Shown here piece after piece: positions 24,992 through 33,835 of a DNA stretch of 64,000 nucleotides. The stretch is from assembly GCA_021791695.1 (NCBI GenBank), contig JAJYWC010000003.1:1-64000 (forward strand), read 5' to 3'. The DNA comes from an archaeon (GTDB lineage Archaea; Thermoproteota; Nitrososphaeria; Nitrososphaerales; Gagatemarchaeaceae). Both the position numbers and the translations under genes were made by a program. Position 1 is the first letter of the stretch. Each line of letters opens with the position of its first letter. A model generated the notes under the pieces. The model had not been told where the DNA came from and searched no databases. It saw only the letters and a list, made by a program, of their open reading frames with translations.

Positions 24992-25629
24992 TCCATCCCT
25001 CCCTGCCTCGGTGTGACCGCCGGGGTTATGGTAAAAGGTATCTGGTTCTGCGGCTGGGAGGGAATGGTCACGCCGATGAACATGGCGTAACTGGTGGGCA
25101 GATGGAAGACAGAGGGGCTGAACTCGCCTATCGTGACGTTTGAGGCGGCGCCCGGGCCGGAGGCCGCAGCGTAGGAAGAGTTCAGGTCGTTCCAGATGGC
25201 GCTCCTGTCTACCCCCGATGCGGCGGAGTAAGAAGCGTTTAGCGCGGTCCAGATGGTGCTGGTCGTTATCCAACCAAGAGAGACGTTGGACCCGGAGACT
25301 TTCATCGTGATGTTGTACGGAGAGACAAGGACGTCGGTAACCGGATACGTGTCGTTGGGAAGCAGGCCAGTCGCCCCCCTGATCTGTGTGAGCGTCATCA
25401 TACCCGACCCGTCCCTTGCGCTGACGGACACGTTGTAGCTGGCGGAGGTCGCGCTCTGACCGGGAGCGTATATCACCAGGACGCCTGTCAGCGAGGCCGT
25501 CTTCGTCGAGGATGCGTTGAGATAGACCGAGGCGACGGTGAGTGCTCCGGCAGCGACCGTCGCAACCAACAGGATGAGGACGAGTGTCATACCCTTCATG
25601 CGACGCGCTTTCTTTTCCATCTTCGCCAA
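24988..25629 (-). CDS. Pilin-like or anchored surface protein
   Basis: 213 residues. A basic N-terminus (MEKKARRMKG) precedes one hydrophobic helix (MTLVLILLVATVAAGAL), then an exposed domain with many Asn-X-Ser/Thr glycosylation sites. Two near-repeats occur: TALNASYSAASG and DLNSSYAAASG, 23 residues apart. It is translationally coupled to the amidase gene. Class III signal cleavage is possible but not certain. Confidence 0.6.
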   Translation of the reverse strand: MAKMEKKARRMKGMTLVLILLVATVAAGALTVASVYLNASSTKTASLTGVLVIYAPGQSATSASYNVSVSARDGSGMMTLTQIRGATGLLPNDTYPVTDVLVSPYNITMKVSGSNVSLGWITTSTIWTALNASYSAASGVDRSAIWNDLNSSYAAASGPGAASNVTIGEFSPSVFHLPTSYAMFIGVTIPSQPQNQIPFTITPAVTPRQGGME

Positions 25630-25756
25630 GTCTACTTCGTCAGGCGACCGCCGGAGGTGTATTTCAGGGATTCCCCGGGTGTGCCGGACGTTTGCGATTT
25701 TGTTTAGGATTCATGACAAGGGGCCTTTTGCCCGCGTTGCTCGCCTGAGCGTGCAG

Positions 25757-26056
25757 ATGTCAGCCACGAAGGCAGCGAACGCTCCGAACAAGTCACAGTC
25801 TCCCAGCGAGATGACGAAGCTCAAGAAGGTCGAATGGTACGCCGGACAGCTCATCAACGACGCAGTCACCAAGGAGAAGGCGGGGAGCTTCGAGGAGGCC
25901 ATCGTGGCCTACCTGAACGCCGCCGACATCCTGCTCCTCCTCGCCAAGGGCCAGGACAACTACACCGTATGGAAATCCTACTCAGACAGGGCCATCCAGT
26001 GCCAGCAGCGTTCGAGGGTACTGATGGCCAAGCGCAGCCTCGCTAGTCAGAAGTAG
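25757..26056 (+). CDS. Stand-alone MIT-domain protein
   Basis: 99 residues from ATG 25757. The three-helix pattern INDAVTKEKAGSFEEAIVAY, AADILLLLAKG and YSDRAIQCQQRSRVL fits the MIT fold that binds ESCRT-III tails. In Cdv-type archaea the MIT domain is normally attached to the ATPase CdvC; here nothing follows it. It may act as an adaptor for ESCRT-III-like CdvB proteins. It is convergent with, and overlaps by 14 bases, a small membrane protein gene. Confidence 0.65.
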   Translation: MSATKAANAPNKSQSPSEMTKLKKVEWYAGQLINDAVTKEKAGSFEEAIVAYLNAADILLLLAKGQDNYTVWKSYSDRAIQCQQRSRVLMAKRSLASQK

Positions 26057-26255
26057 ACGACGCCGCCCGCGCTCTCCGGACCAGCCACCATTCGAACAGG
26101 TACATCGCCACGCCCAGGGCTATTATGACGACCGCTATCACCGCGTCCACGAGCAGCGTGAAGACGCCGAGAGCGATCATCAGCGCAATTGCGACCTTCG
26201 TCAGCCTGCTGCTCCGGACACGGGGAGTGCTCATGTCTAGGCGTCGAAGCGGCAT
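26043..26255 (-). CDS. Small two-helix membrane protein
   Basis: 70 residues. After a basic start (RRLDMSTPRVRSSRLTK), residues 21-56 are hydrophobic and fit two membrane helices. A basic linker and a Ser/Ala-rich tail follow. No family is known to me. It is convergent with the MIT gene. Confidence 0.5.
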   Translation of the reverse strand: MPLRRLDMSTPRVRSSRLTKVAIALMIALGVFTLLVDAVIAVVIIALGVAMYLFEWWLVRRARAASSTSD

Positions 26256-26273
26256 ATCCGTCGGGAGCGTACG

Positions 26274-26741
26274 TCAGCGCTGATAGAGCCCTACCGTCCG
26301 AGCCTGCTCTAGTATGTGCGGCGCGATGGCCTCGAGGAGCTGGTCCATGTTCAACCCGGGCTTCAGATTCAGCGTGGCGTCGAGCGCGTACACCCAGAAG
26401 TAGTAGTGATGGATTCCGTGACCATTCGGCGGATAGGGGCCCATGTATCCCGCCTTGCCCGTGCCGTTCACACCACCGGTGTGAGCGCCTGGAGCTTGGC
26501 CCTCTGACAGTTTCGTAGTGCTCGACGGTATGCCATAGAGTACCCAGTGCACGAAGCCCTTCGGCAGCGGAGCGTCGGGGTCGAAGCACAGGATGGCATA
26601 CTGCTTCGTTCCGCTCGGCGCGCCGGACCACTCCAAGGCAGGCGAGAGGTTGTCGCCGTCCCCGGCGTTGCGCTTGGGGATGTGTCCCTCGGCCGCGAAG
26701 GCCGCACTGGAGATCTTCAGGTTCCCTAGTTTCAACGACAT
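26274..26741 (-). CDS. PEBP / YbhB family protein
   Basis: 155 residues. LSPALEWSGAPSGTKQYAIL, FDPDAP, FVHWVLYGIP and YMGPYPPNGHGIHHYYF are the phosphatidylethanolamine-binding protein signatures in order, including the anion-binding pocket residues. Archaeal and bacterial members are cytosolic and of unclear ligand. Confidence 0.88.
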   Translation of the reverse strand: MSLKLGNLKISSAAFAAEGHIPKRNAGDGDNLSPALEWSGAPSGTKQYAILCFDPDAPLPKGFVHWVLYGIPSSTTKLSEGQAPGAHTGGVNGTGKAGYMGPYPPNGHGIHHYYFWVYALDATLNLKPGLNMDQLLEAIAPHILEQARTVGLYQR

Positions 26742-26774
26742 GATGTCTCGAGGCAGATGCCATCGGGTCCGTAA

Positions 26775-27446
26775 TTAAGGTTGAAGGGCGTCCGCCGCGT
26801 GGCTCCGCCGGCTTACTGCTGCGGGTGGCTGAGAACGGGTCAGCTGGACGAACCCGATGAAGGAAGCAGCTATGGTGAGCCCGCTGAGTGCGAACCATGC
26901 GTCGACCAGCAGCGGGTCGACGGATATGGACGCGAGTTCGAAGGCCACGACCAGCCCCAAGATGCCGAATATCACGGCGAAGACCGCTCCCGCCCGCGAA
27001 GGTTTCCATGTGTAAAACCCGGCTGCAATCCCCAGGCTGCCGAAGACGAGCATCACCACACCGATGCTGAGGATCGTGCTGCTGGCGTAGTGCTGTATCG
27101 AGCCCAGGAAGCCCAGGTCAGGGTTGAGGAGCGAGGAGAAGAGGCTGTTTCCGCCAGTGTCTCCACTCACGATCGCGGCGAAGAGGACCGTGAAGCTCAA
27201 CAGCGCGGCCGTACCTCCGAGAAGGTAAGCGAAGACCGACCCCAGCATCACGCCCAAGCCGCGCTTCGGCCCGGCCTGTGTCCCACCGCTCGTGACGACC
27301 ACTCTTTTGGAGGCGAAGACCTTGTCAGCGTCCTCCTTGCAGTAGAGCTTCCCACCCAGCCTCACGGCACAGACCCGGCAGACGCCTCGGCCGCAGGATG
27401 AACAGACACCCACCGCGTCTACATTCTGGTGGACGTAGCACTTCAA
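26775..27446 (-). CDS. Membrane protein with N-terminal B-box-like zinc finger
   Basis: 223 residues. The first 40 residues hold C3, H6, CSSCGRGVCRVC and YCKED, a B-box-like double zinc site. The remainder contains four to five membrane segments (about 70-90, 120-145, 147-175, 185-205). This layout of a cytoplasmic zinc finger plus a small membrane domain is frequent in archaea and of unknown role. Confidence 0.65.
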   Translation of the reverse strand: MKCYVHQNVDAVGVCSSCGRGVCRVCAVRLGGKLYCKEDADKVFASKRVVVTSGGTQAGPKRGLGVMLGSVFAYLLGGTAALLSFTVLFAAIVSGDTGGNSLFSSLLNPDLGFLGSIQHYASSTILSIGVVMLVFGSLGIAAGFYTWKPSRAGAVFAVIFGILGLVVAFELASISVDPLLVDAWFALSGLTIAASFIGFVQLTRSQPPAAVSRRSHAADALQP

Positions 27447-27492
27447 GGGGGTGCCGGTCGTTTCCAGGTTTGCCTAAAAAGCGTTTGTAAGC

Positions 27493-28122
27493 TCAGAACT
27501 GGGCGTCGGACCGGTCCCGCGCCCGGGGGCCGAGTATGGGACCGATTGGGGGCGGCGAGTCAGGGAGGGCGTCCTCACCCTTCTCGATGCGCCTGTACCT
27601 CCTGAGGACCCTGAGGTTCCTTCCCACCAGGAGACCGAGACCGAATATGAGCAGCAGGTCCGTGGCTATCGTTGCATAGAGCGCGGTCGAGGTGAGGACC
27701 AAGCTGGGGCTGACCGAGAGGAGGTTCGGTCCGAAGACCGCCAGGTCGATCGAGAGGCGCGCTATGAGGCCGACAAAATAGACCAAGTAAAGGATCACGC
27801 CGCCCCTGAAATAGACGTCCCCGTCGCCCCCCTTCCAGAAGGATATCCTCCGGTCCGCGTATCTGTAAGACCAGAACCCCGCCGCGGCGAGGAGGGCAGC
27901 ATACGGCGCTGCGAAGAGCAGCGGTACTCCCTCGAAGAAGGAGAGTATCGAGAAGGTGGAGCCGAAGGCGATGTAGAATAGGGCGTAGCCTACCGTGCGA
28001 GCCGCGCTGAACCTGACACCTCTGTAGCTCCTGTAGACGCGTCGAAGGCTGAGAAGGACGAGGAGCACTAGGAAGATGACGACTGTCTCTCCCGAGCTGG
28101 GAGGCGGCGAGCCCGAAGACAT
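27493..28122 (-). CDS. Multi-pass membrane protein, unknown
   Basis: 209 residues with about five hydrophobic segments: 13-25, 43-62, 66-85, 105-125 and 143-167. The N-terminus is Ser/Pro-rich and the C-terminus basic then Pro-rich. The arrangement resembles CcdC/DUF1453-like proteins, but I see no diagnostic motif. Confidence 0.5.
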   Translation of the reverse strand: MSSGSPPPSSGETVVIFLVLLVLLSLRRVYRSYRGVRFSAARTVGYALFYIAFGSTFSILSFFEGVPLLFAAPYAALLAAAGFWSYRYADRRISFWKGGDGDVYFRGGVILYLVYFVGLIARLSIDLAVFGPNLLSVSPSLVLTSTALYATIATDLLLIFGLGLLVGRNLRVLRRYRRIEKGEDALPDSPPPIGPILGPRARDRSDAQF

Positions 28123-28246
28123 TGGCTGTAGGCAGACCGAAGCGACTCTCTTTATTCTTTGTGAACACTTGACTGGGTCGCTCCCTCGAAAAGAGGGTCC
28201 GATAACGATTAATATCGCGAGAGCGGCGAACCCTTGAGTCTCAGAG

Positions 28247-28621
28247 ATGGAACCCTACGCTACACCCTCTCTCTGGCATGACAAGGCGGAAGCATGGCAC
28301 GAGATAATGCCCGGAGTGCTCAGGCGCATCGCCACGCACGCGTCGACGGGGATGATGGTCTACTACAAAATATCGCCGGGCACAGTCTTCGCCTGGCACA
28401 ATCATCCCCACTCCCAGTTCGGGGTCTTCCTGCAGGGGACGGGTGTCTTCAAGGTGGGAGACTCGGAATGGCGTGTCAAGGAGGGGGACGGATACTTCAT
28501 CCCTCCGGGAGTGTCCCACGAGCTGAGGGTGGACGGGGACAAGACCTTCGTCTGCGTCGATTTCTTCACACCCGAACGCGACGATTACGTGCCCGAGGCG
28601 GTCGAGCCCGACGGTCACTGA
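28247..28621 (+). CDS. Single-domain cupin
   Basis: 124 residues. Cupin motif 1 appears as AWHNHPHSQFGVFLQGTG (metal-binding His and Gln/Glu positions) and motif 2 as GYFIPPGVSHELRV. Such proteins act as small dioxygenases, isomerases or sensors; the ligand is unknown. A GATTAATATCG element lies about 35 bases upstream. Confidence 0.8.
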   Translation: MEPYATPSLWHDKAEAWHEIMPGVLRRIATHASTGMMVYYKISPGTVFAWHNHPHSQFGVFLQGTGVFKVGDSEWRVKEGDGYFIPPGVSHELRVDGDKTFVCVDFFTPERDDYVPEAVEPDGH

Positions 28622-28665
28622 GCGCGCGGCTACTGGATATTAACGGCTGGCACGCCCCGCGGGGT

Positions 28666-29208
28666 ATGGTCGTAAAATCGAGCAACGGGATGGTCCGATT
28701 CTTCGAGAGGGCCGGACGCCTGAAGTTGGAGCCTAGGCGCGGCTGGGTCCTGAAACTGGGGATGAAGGACCCTGAGTCTGTTGCCGACCATTCCTACAGG
28801 GTCGCTCTGCTGGCCATGGTGTACGCGGACCTCCGCGGGCTCGACGCCGCGAAGGTCGTGAAGATGGCGCTGCTGCACGACCTCCCAGAGGCGCTCGTCG
28901 GCGACAGCGTCCCCGGAGAGCGGACCAGGACCGAGAAGAGGAGGGGCGAGGAAGCAGCGATGAGGCGCATGCTCAAAGACCTGCCGAAGGATATATCGAG
29001 AAGATACTCGTCCATCTGGGAGGAGTACGAGGAAGGCGTCTCCGAGGAGGCGAGGCTGGTGAAGCACGTCGACAAGCTCGAGCTCGCACTCCAGGCGCGC
29101 GAGTACAGAATGGCCGACCGAGGGAACGACGTGTCCGATTTCTTCGCCTCCGCGAGAAAGGGGCTGGACGACGCAGACATCCTCCGGATGGTAGAAGGGC
29201 TCGCCTAG
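28666..29208 (+). CDS. HD-domain hydrolase (YfbR/HDDC2-like nucleotidase)
   Basis: 180 residues from ATG 28666, about 26 bases after GATATTAAC. HD motifs: His in ADHSYRVALLA, HD in ALLHDLPEALVGD, and Asp in KHVDKLELAL. These match 5'-deoxynucleotidases of the YfbR/HDDC2 type. The longer frame upstream belongs to the cupin region and is a shadow. Confidence 0.82.
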   Translation: MVVKSSNGMVRFFERAGRLKLEPRRGWVLKLGMKDPESVADHSYRVALLAMVYADLRGLDAAKVVKMALLHDLPEALVGDSVPGERTRTEKRRGEEAAMRRMLKDLPKDISRRYSSIWEEYEEGVSEEARLVKHVDKLELALQAREYRMADRGNDVSDFFASARKGLDDADILRMVEGLA

Positions 29209-29278
29209 CTCGGACGTCGAGCCGGTTCCAGGGCGCACCCAAGCGCTTTTAAGAGGCCCAGCATCCGAATGCGCCGAC

Positions 29279-30295
29279 TTGCAAATCAGGCAGTTGGAGC
29301 GGGTCGGCATCGGCGTCTTCCCGACCCCGTTCGAACCGATGCCGAGGCTGCAGACAGAGCTGGGAGGACCGAAGCTGTTTGTTAAGCGGGACGACATGAC
29401 GGGGGTCGCGCTGGGCGGCAACAAGGTGCGACAGCTGGACTACATCCTAGTCGAGGCGAGGAAGAAGCGGGCCGACTACGTGATAACCACCTGCGGCGTC
29501 CAGTCCAACTGGTCGCGGCAGACCGTGGCGCTTGCGACCAAGATGGGTATGAAGGCCATGCTCGTGCTGCGAACGGCGCAGTTCAAGAGCAAACCGAGCG
29601 TCTACGACGGGAACATACTTCTCGACCATATCATGGGCGCGAAGGTCCGGGTAATCAAAATGCGGATAAACGAGGACCCTACGCCTATCCTCGAGGAGGA
29701 AGCCGACAAGCTGCGCAGGAAGGGGCACAGACCCCTAGTACTCGGTCCTGCGGCTTCGGTGTCGCCTATGGCGACCGCGGCCTACGCCTACGGTTTCATC
29801 GAGATGGCGGGGCAGGCGAAGGCCATGGGTGTCACGCTGGACGCAGTCTTCGTCGCTGCTGGTGCTGGGCCCACACAGGCCGGTCTCATCCTGGGCGCGA
29901 AGGTCCTGGGCATGAAGACGCGGATATTCGGCATCAACGTTGGGGCGTATTCGGCGGAGAGGCTGAACGAGGTGATACTGCGCTCGTCGGAAGGCGCAGC
30001 GAAGATGCTAGGGACGGACGCCAGAGTGAAGAAGAGCGACATCATAGTCAACGGCGACTACGCCGGAGAGGACTATGGAATCACGACTGAGGAGTCGAAC
30101 GAGGCATTGAGGCTGGTCGCGCGGACCGAGGCGCTCATCATAGACCCCGTCTACACGTCCAAGACGATGGCGGGGATGATAGGGATGATAAGGAAGGGAG
30201 AATTCAGGAACGACCAGAACGTCTGCTTCCTGCACACAGGAGGGGTGCCTGCCCTGTTCGCTTACAAGGACCAGTTCCAGCCCAAGAGAGGCTGA
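29279..30295 (+). CDS. D-cysteine desulfhydrase / ACC deaminase family PLP enzyme
   Basis: 338 residues from TTG 29279. The PLP lysine is Lys49 in LGGNKVRQLDY, followed by CGVQSNWSRQTVALA, the substrate-carboxylate loop. GAGPTQAGL binds the phosphate. The family turns D-cysteine into pyruvate, ammonia and sulfide, or deaminates ACC; sequence alone does not decide. CTTTTAAGAGG lies about 30 bases upstream. Confidence 0.82.
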   Translation: MQIRQLERVGIGVFPTPFEPMPRLQTELGGPKLFVKRDDMTGVALGGNKVRQLDYILVEARKKRADYVITTCGVQSNWSRQTVALATKMGMKAMLVLRTAQFKSKPSVYDGNILLDHIMGAKVRVIKMRINEDPTPILEEEADKLRRKGHRPLVLGPAASVSPMATAAYAYGFIEMAGQAKAMGVTLDAVFVAAGAGPTQAGLILGAKVLGMKTRIFGINVGAYSAERLNEVILRSSEGAAKMLGTDARVKKSDIIVNGDYAGEDYGITTEESNEALRLVARTEALIIDPVYTSKTMAGMIGMIRKGEFRNDQNVCFLHTGGVPALFAYKDQFQPKRG

Positions 30296-30300
30296 CACCT

Positions 30301-30576
30301 TCAGCTCTTTCGGATCTTGCTGTCGAACGCCTTCTTCCAGGGTTTGGCGAGCATTATCCGGTTCCGCCGACCGTCGACCTCCACGAGGACTCCCATCTTC
30401 AACAGCCTGTCGGCGGTGGTCTTCTCCATCGGCGTAAGCGAGTCGTAGTCCGCCGACGAGTCGAAGACGAGGAGGTAGCTGATGAACTGCATGTCCTGGG
30501 CCAGCTCGTCCTCCGGACTCATCAACTGGAAACGCTCCCTCGCTATCGCCCACTCCGGAATCGTACTCTTCTTCAA
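30301..30576 (-). CDS. Small conserved protein, unknown
   Basis: 91 residues, charged and helical (TPMEKTTADRLLKMGVLVEV then a short beta hairpin VDGRRNRIML), which could be a winged-helix-like fold. It lies 28 bases upstream of the SDR gene on the same strand, so the two may be co-expressed. No family recognised. Confidence 0.5.
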   Translation of the reverse strand: MKKSTIPEWAIARERFQLMSPEDELAQDMQFISYLLVFDSSADYDSLTPMEKTTADRLLKMGVLVEVDGRRNRIMLAKPWKKAFDSKIRKS

Positions 30577-30603
30577 CTTCTCACCCTCGTCGCGGCGCCT
30601 GTC

Positions 30604-31371
30604 TCAGGGCCACCCGGCGAGCATCCCTCCGTCGACAGCGATGGCCGCGCCCGTGATGAACGAAGAATCATCGGAAGCAAGGAAGAGAGCGACCCGGGCC
30701 ACCTCCTCAGGGGTGCCGACCCTACCTAGGGCGTGCTTGCGGATCAGGTCCGCCTCGGCCTCCTCCGGGTTCGGGGCCTTGTCGAGTATGTCCCGGAGCA
30801 TGGGCGTCTCGATCGCTCCCGGGCAGATGCAGTTTACGCGGACCCCATCCTTGGCAAAGTCCATGGCCGTCGCTCTGGTGAGCATGAGGACACCGCCCTT
30901 CGAAGTGTCGTAGGCAGCCTCATCCTTCATCGCCATCAACGAGTTGATCGAACCAGTGTTAACAATCGCTCCTCCCCCTTGCTTCAGCATGTGGGGAAGC
31001 ACGTATCTGGTGCAAAGGAACGCTCCGTTGACGTTCGTATCGATGACCGCGCGCCACTCCTCTTCCGACGTAGTCAGGACGTTCCCCACTGGTGAGAGTG
31101 CGGCGTTGTTGAACAGGATGTCGACCCGGCCGTAGAGCGAGACGGTCCTTTCAACGAGCCTCTTCACGTCCTCGCTCTTGGAAACGTCCGTCTTCACAAA
31201 GACCGCCTCCCCGCTTACACGCTTGATCTGTTGGACGACCTCCTCACCCTTCGAGGCGTCGCGGGCTGCCACCACGACCTTCGCGCCCTCCCTGGCGAAG
31301 AGAAGAGAGGTGGCTCGTCCTATGCCGGAGTTTCCTCCCGTGACTATCGCGACCTTCCCCTGGAGTTTCAT
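30604..31371 (-). CDS. Short-chain dehydrogenase/reductase
   Basis: 255 residues from ATG 31371. TGGNSGIGR (cofactor), NNAALS, Ser of TGSINS and YDTSKG (catalytic Tyr and Lys) are all present, and the C-terminus ends in the usual GGM tail. It is a classical SDR of the FabG-like kind. The AAR after the glycine-rich loop suggests NADP(H), but weakly. Substrate unknown. Confidence 0.88.
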   Translation of the reverse strand: MKLQGKVAIVTGGNSGIGRATSLLFAREGAKVVVAARDASKGEEVVQQIKRVSGEAVFVKTDVSKSEDVKRLVERTVSLYGRVDILFNNAALSPVGNVLTTSEEEWRAVIDTNVNGAFLCTRYVLPHMLKQGGGAIVNTGSINSLMAMKDEAAYDTSKGGVLMLTRATAMDFAKDGVRVNCICPGAIETPMLRDILDKAPNPEEAEADLIRKHALGRVGTPEEVARVALFLASDDSSFITGAAIAVDGGMLAGWP

Positions 31372-31417
31372 GAACCCTGCTCCGCTGGCCGGACTAAAGA
31401 AGCCTTTGGGCGAGGGG

Positions 31418-31891
31418 TTAGGGGACTGTGCGCCAGGCTCTGATGGCCTCATACCAGAAGATCGCAGATGCCACCCCGAGGAGGGCGGCGAACCAGCCCA
31501 CGATGGGTTCGGAAGCGTAGGACTCAACGGTGACGAGGCCGAGATACGCCGTGAAGACAGTGAAGAGCATTCCGTAGAAGACGAAACGAGGTACGAGGAT
31601 CTTGCCCAGCCTCGTGAAGTCCTTGAGCACATCGACCTTGACCTCGCCCACAACGCGGTACTCGCCGCCCTCCTCCCTCAGGAGGCCCATCTCGGACAGC
31701 TTGTTGATGTGATACTGCGCGAGCGAAGCGTTGGAGAGGCCGAGCGAGCGCTGCACCTCCCTAACTCCCACGCTTCCCTGCTTCAGAGCGTACAGATAGA
31801 CCCGGAGCGTGTTTCCGCGCAGTTCGCCGCCTGGCTTCTGATTCTCCACCGGCTCTCGAGCTAATCCAACGTACCCCCTGTTCTTGTTCAA
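31418..31891 (-). CDS. wHTH regulator with C-terminal membrane helices
   Basis: 157 residues from TTG 31891, about 24 bases after CTCTTTTATCG. Residues 27-75 are a winged helix (SVGVREVQRSLGLSNASLAQ is the helix-turn-helix). Two membrane helices follow at 103-125 and 130-148. It is a membrane-tethered DNA-binding protein, a common archaeal layout, likely sensing envelope state. Its target is unknown. Confidence 0.65.
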   Translation of the reverse strand: MNKNRGYVGLAREPVENQKPGGELRGNTLRVYLYALKQGSVGVREVQRSLGLSNASLAQYHINKLSEMGLLREEGGEYRVVGEVKVDVLKDFTRLGKILVPRFVFYGMLFTVFTAYLGLVTVESYASEPIVGWFAALLGVASAIFWYEAIRAWRTVP

Positions 31892-31932
31892 GCTTAGACC
31901 AGACTCCGACGATAAAAGAGTTGGGTGGGGGC

Positions 31933-33144
31933 CTAGCTGGCCACCACTACGTAGCTGGCCAATGCCTGCGTTCCTAGCACGGTAATGAGATACTGCTGAT
32001 GCGGCATGATTATGGCCTGGTCAACCTCCGGGCCCAGGAACCCGAGCCGAATCGGCCCGTTGTACGACAGACTGACCGAGGCACCAGCCGACAGGTTCAG
32101 CCCCAGGGGCGTGAAGACGCTGGCCGAGACCGAGCTCTGCTCGCCCACTGCCATGGGCATCGCGAACGTCAACGGCACGAGGGTACCGTTCGGAAGGATG
32201 CTGAAGACCGCCGACCCGACGAACGTCTCGGGCAGATAGCCTCTTGTGATAGGGGGTAGGGCGCTCGCCAGGGGCGACACCACGACCAGGGTGAGCCTCG
32301 TGGAGTTGCTACCCGTGTTGGTGACGTCTATCTTCAGGCTGGTCGCGTTAAGGCTGGCGCCGCCGATGACGAGGTTGGCCGTGTCATTCTGCAGGGTGGC
32401 ACGCCACCAGCCTAAGCCAACCAGGCTCGTCTTCCCGCCCTGTTGCTGCATGCTGGCGGTCACGCTGCCGGGCGGTACCGGATAGGCCGAGGCCACGGAC
32501 CTGATGATGAACTCGGGCGTGGAAGGACTGCCTATGTTTATCACCGTGGGAGAGATATCGATTATGGTCGCGCTGGCGACGCTAGCGTCGACCGTGATGC
32601 CGTTGTGGATCGGGACCACGAGCTCGGCGGACTGCACAAAGGCGGTGTAGTTCTGCCCCTGGAACGTTACCTGGGCGGAACTGATGTTGAACCGGAGCTG
32701 GTTGTAGTCGCCGGTCGCGACCTTGACCGAGGAGATCGTCTGGCTGACGTTGACAGTCCCGAGCAGCTCTATCTCTCCGGCTGTCTGCAACGTGGTCCAC
32801 CCGCTCTGGTTTCCGGCACCCGAGATGTGGACCTGCAGGTCCCTGTAGCTGACGTAGACCCTGGTAACCCCCTGCGGCACGCTGGGTGGGTCGGTGAGCA
32901 GGACCGAGAGCGTCCCCTCTCCAGGTGATGAAGCCGACTTGGCCGTAGGTGAGGCCTGGGATGTAGTCACTTGGGCTTGGCTTTGCGAGGTCGAACTCGT
33001 CGTACCACTACTCCCAGCCTGGAGCAAAGTCGACGTATTCGTCTGGTTTATCGGGATTCCCGCGTACATCCCGAAGGCTATTACGGCGACCGCCAATGCT
33101 ATCGCCAGGACTGCTGGAACGACCGTACTTCTCTTTCCGTTCAT
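31933..33144 (-). CDS. DUF4382-containing surface protein
   Basis: 403 residues from ATG 33144 (the frame extends to 33201, but a TATA-like CATATCGAC lies about 30 bases before 33144). One N-terminal membrane helix, a Ser/Thr/Gln-rich stalk (about 35-75), then a DUF4382 domain starting GTLSVLLTDPP and RVYVSYRDLQVHIS. A second beta domain follows with many Asn-X-Ser/Thr sites. It is cell-surface and probably N-glycosylated. Confidence 0.7.
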   Translation of the reverse strand: MNGKRSTVVPAVLAIALAVAVIAFGMYAGIPINQTNTSTLLQAGSSGTTSSTSQSQAQVTTSQASPTAKSASSPGEGTLSVLLTDPPSVPQGVTRVYVSYRDLQVHISGAGNQSGWTTLQTAGEIELLGTVNVSQTISSVKVATGDYNQLRFNISSAQVTFQGQNYTAFVQSAELVVPIHNGITVDASVASATIIDISPTVINIGSPSTPEFIIRSVASAYPVPPGSVTASMQQQGGKTSLVGLGWWRATLQNDTANLVIGGASLNATSLKIDVTNTGSNSTRLTLVVVSPLASALPPITRGYLPETFVGSAVFSILPNGTLVPLTFAMPMAVGEQSSVSASVFTPLGLNLSAGASVSLSYNGPIRLGFLGPEVDQAIIMPHQQYLITVLGTQALASYVVVAS

Positions 33145-33267
33145 GGCACCTCTGATGGCGCGCAGTCGATATGAACCAGCATTCTTGAACGGGTGCTCCA
33201 CCCGCCCGTCAAGGGAGCTGAGGGTCCGTTCAGCAGTCTTGAACAGGGCGCTGCGCTAAGCTTCGGG

Positions 33268-33492
33268 TCAGAACAGCGCGACCGTGACGCACCTTGCCTT
33301 CTCTGAGCGACGCTGGAGCCAGTTCAGCCTTCGCGACACCGACTTCGCGAGCCTGAACATCCCGTAGATCTCGAGTATCGAGGCGAAGTAGAGCAGGGTG
33401 AGCAAGTAGAACGGGACGTGGATGAATGGGAAGGCTGACACATCGAATACGTAGACGGCCGACATCAGGGCCTCGAGAACCAGCAGCTTCAT
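33268..33492 (-). CDS. Small membrane protein, unknown
   Basis: 74 residues with two hydrophobic stretches (about 5-20 and 25-47) and a basic C-terminus (KSVSRRLNWLQRRSEKAR). An ATATTGGAGC element lies about 25 bases before the ATG. No family recognised. Confidence 0.45.
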   Translation of the reverse strand: MKLLVLEALMSAVYVFDVSAFPFIHVPFYLLTLLYFASILEIYGMFRLAKSVSRRLNWLQRRSEKARCVTVALF

Positions 33493-33572
33493 TCTCTCGC
33501 TTGAGGCTCGAGCTCCAATATACGCGTTCTTCCAAATTCTACGGCTCGGGGTGGGTCAGCATCCACAATCGG

Positions 33573-33719
33573 TCAGTCTTCTTCATCATCCTCTTCTTCT
33601 CGCTCATGAATGCGCTTGACCGCGCCAGGAGTCTGAACGTCGGGCATGGCGTCGTTTATGCTGTCCCGTCTCGTTCTCTTGGTGGTCTTCTTCTTCGAGG
33701 TAGCGGGCTCTTGGTTCAT
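33573..33719 (-). CDS. 48-residue charge-split mini-protein in the ParA gene group
   Basis: ATG 33719 to TGA 33573. The N-terminal half is basic (SKKKTTKRTRRDS) and the C-terminal end is almost purely acidic (EREEEDDEED). No known family. It is the last gene on the strand that carries the ParA gene and its partner, 116 bases behind the partner. The extreme charge split suggests a bridging, chaperone-like or nucleic-acid-linked role; that is inference. Confidence 0.45.
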   Translation of the reverse strand: MNQEPATSKKKTTKRTRRDSINDAMPDVQTPGAVKRIHEREEEDDEED

Positions 33720-33798
33720 GTGCTAGGGACAGGCCGGGGAGTTGATAGGGCTAACCCAACATCCGTACGAATGTGGAGATGCCGCCCTCCGCATGGAG

Positions 33799-33816
33799 GA
33801 ATCCGCAGTCGGATTC
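33799..33816. repeat. Hairpin after the ParA-partner gene
   Basis: GAATCCG-CAGT-CGGATTC is a perfect 7-base stem with a 4-base loop, 20 bases past the stop codon of the gene ending at 33836. It may be a 3'-end structure or an operator for the mini-protein gene. It has no T-run. Confidence 0.4.
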
Positions 33817-33835
33817 TGCGGTATTTCGCGTGGAG

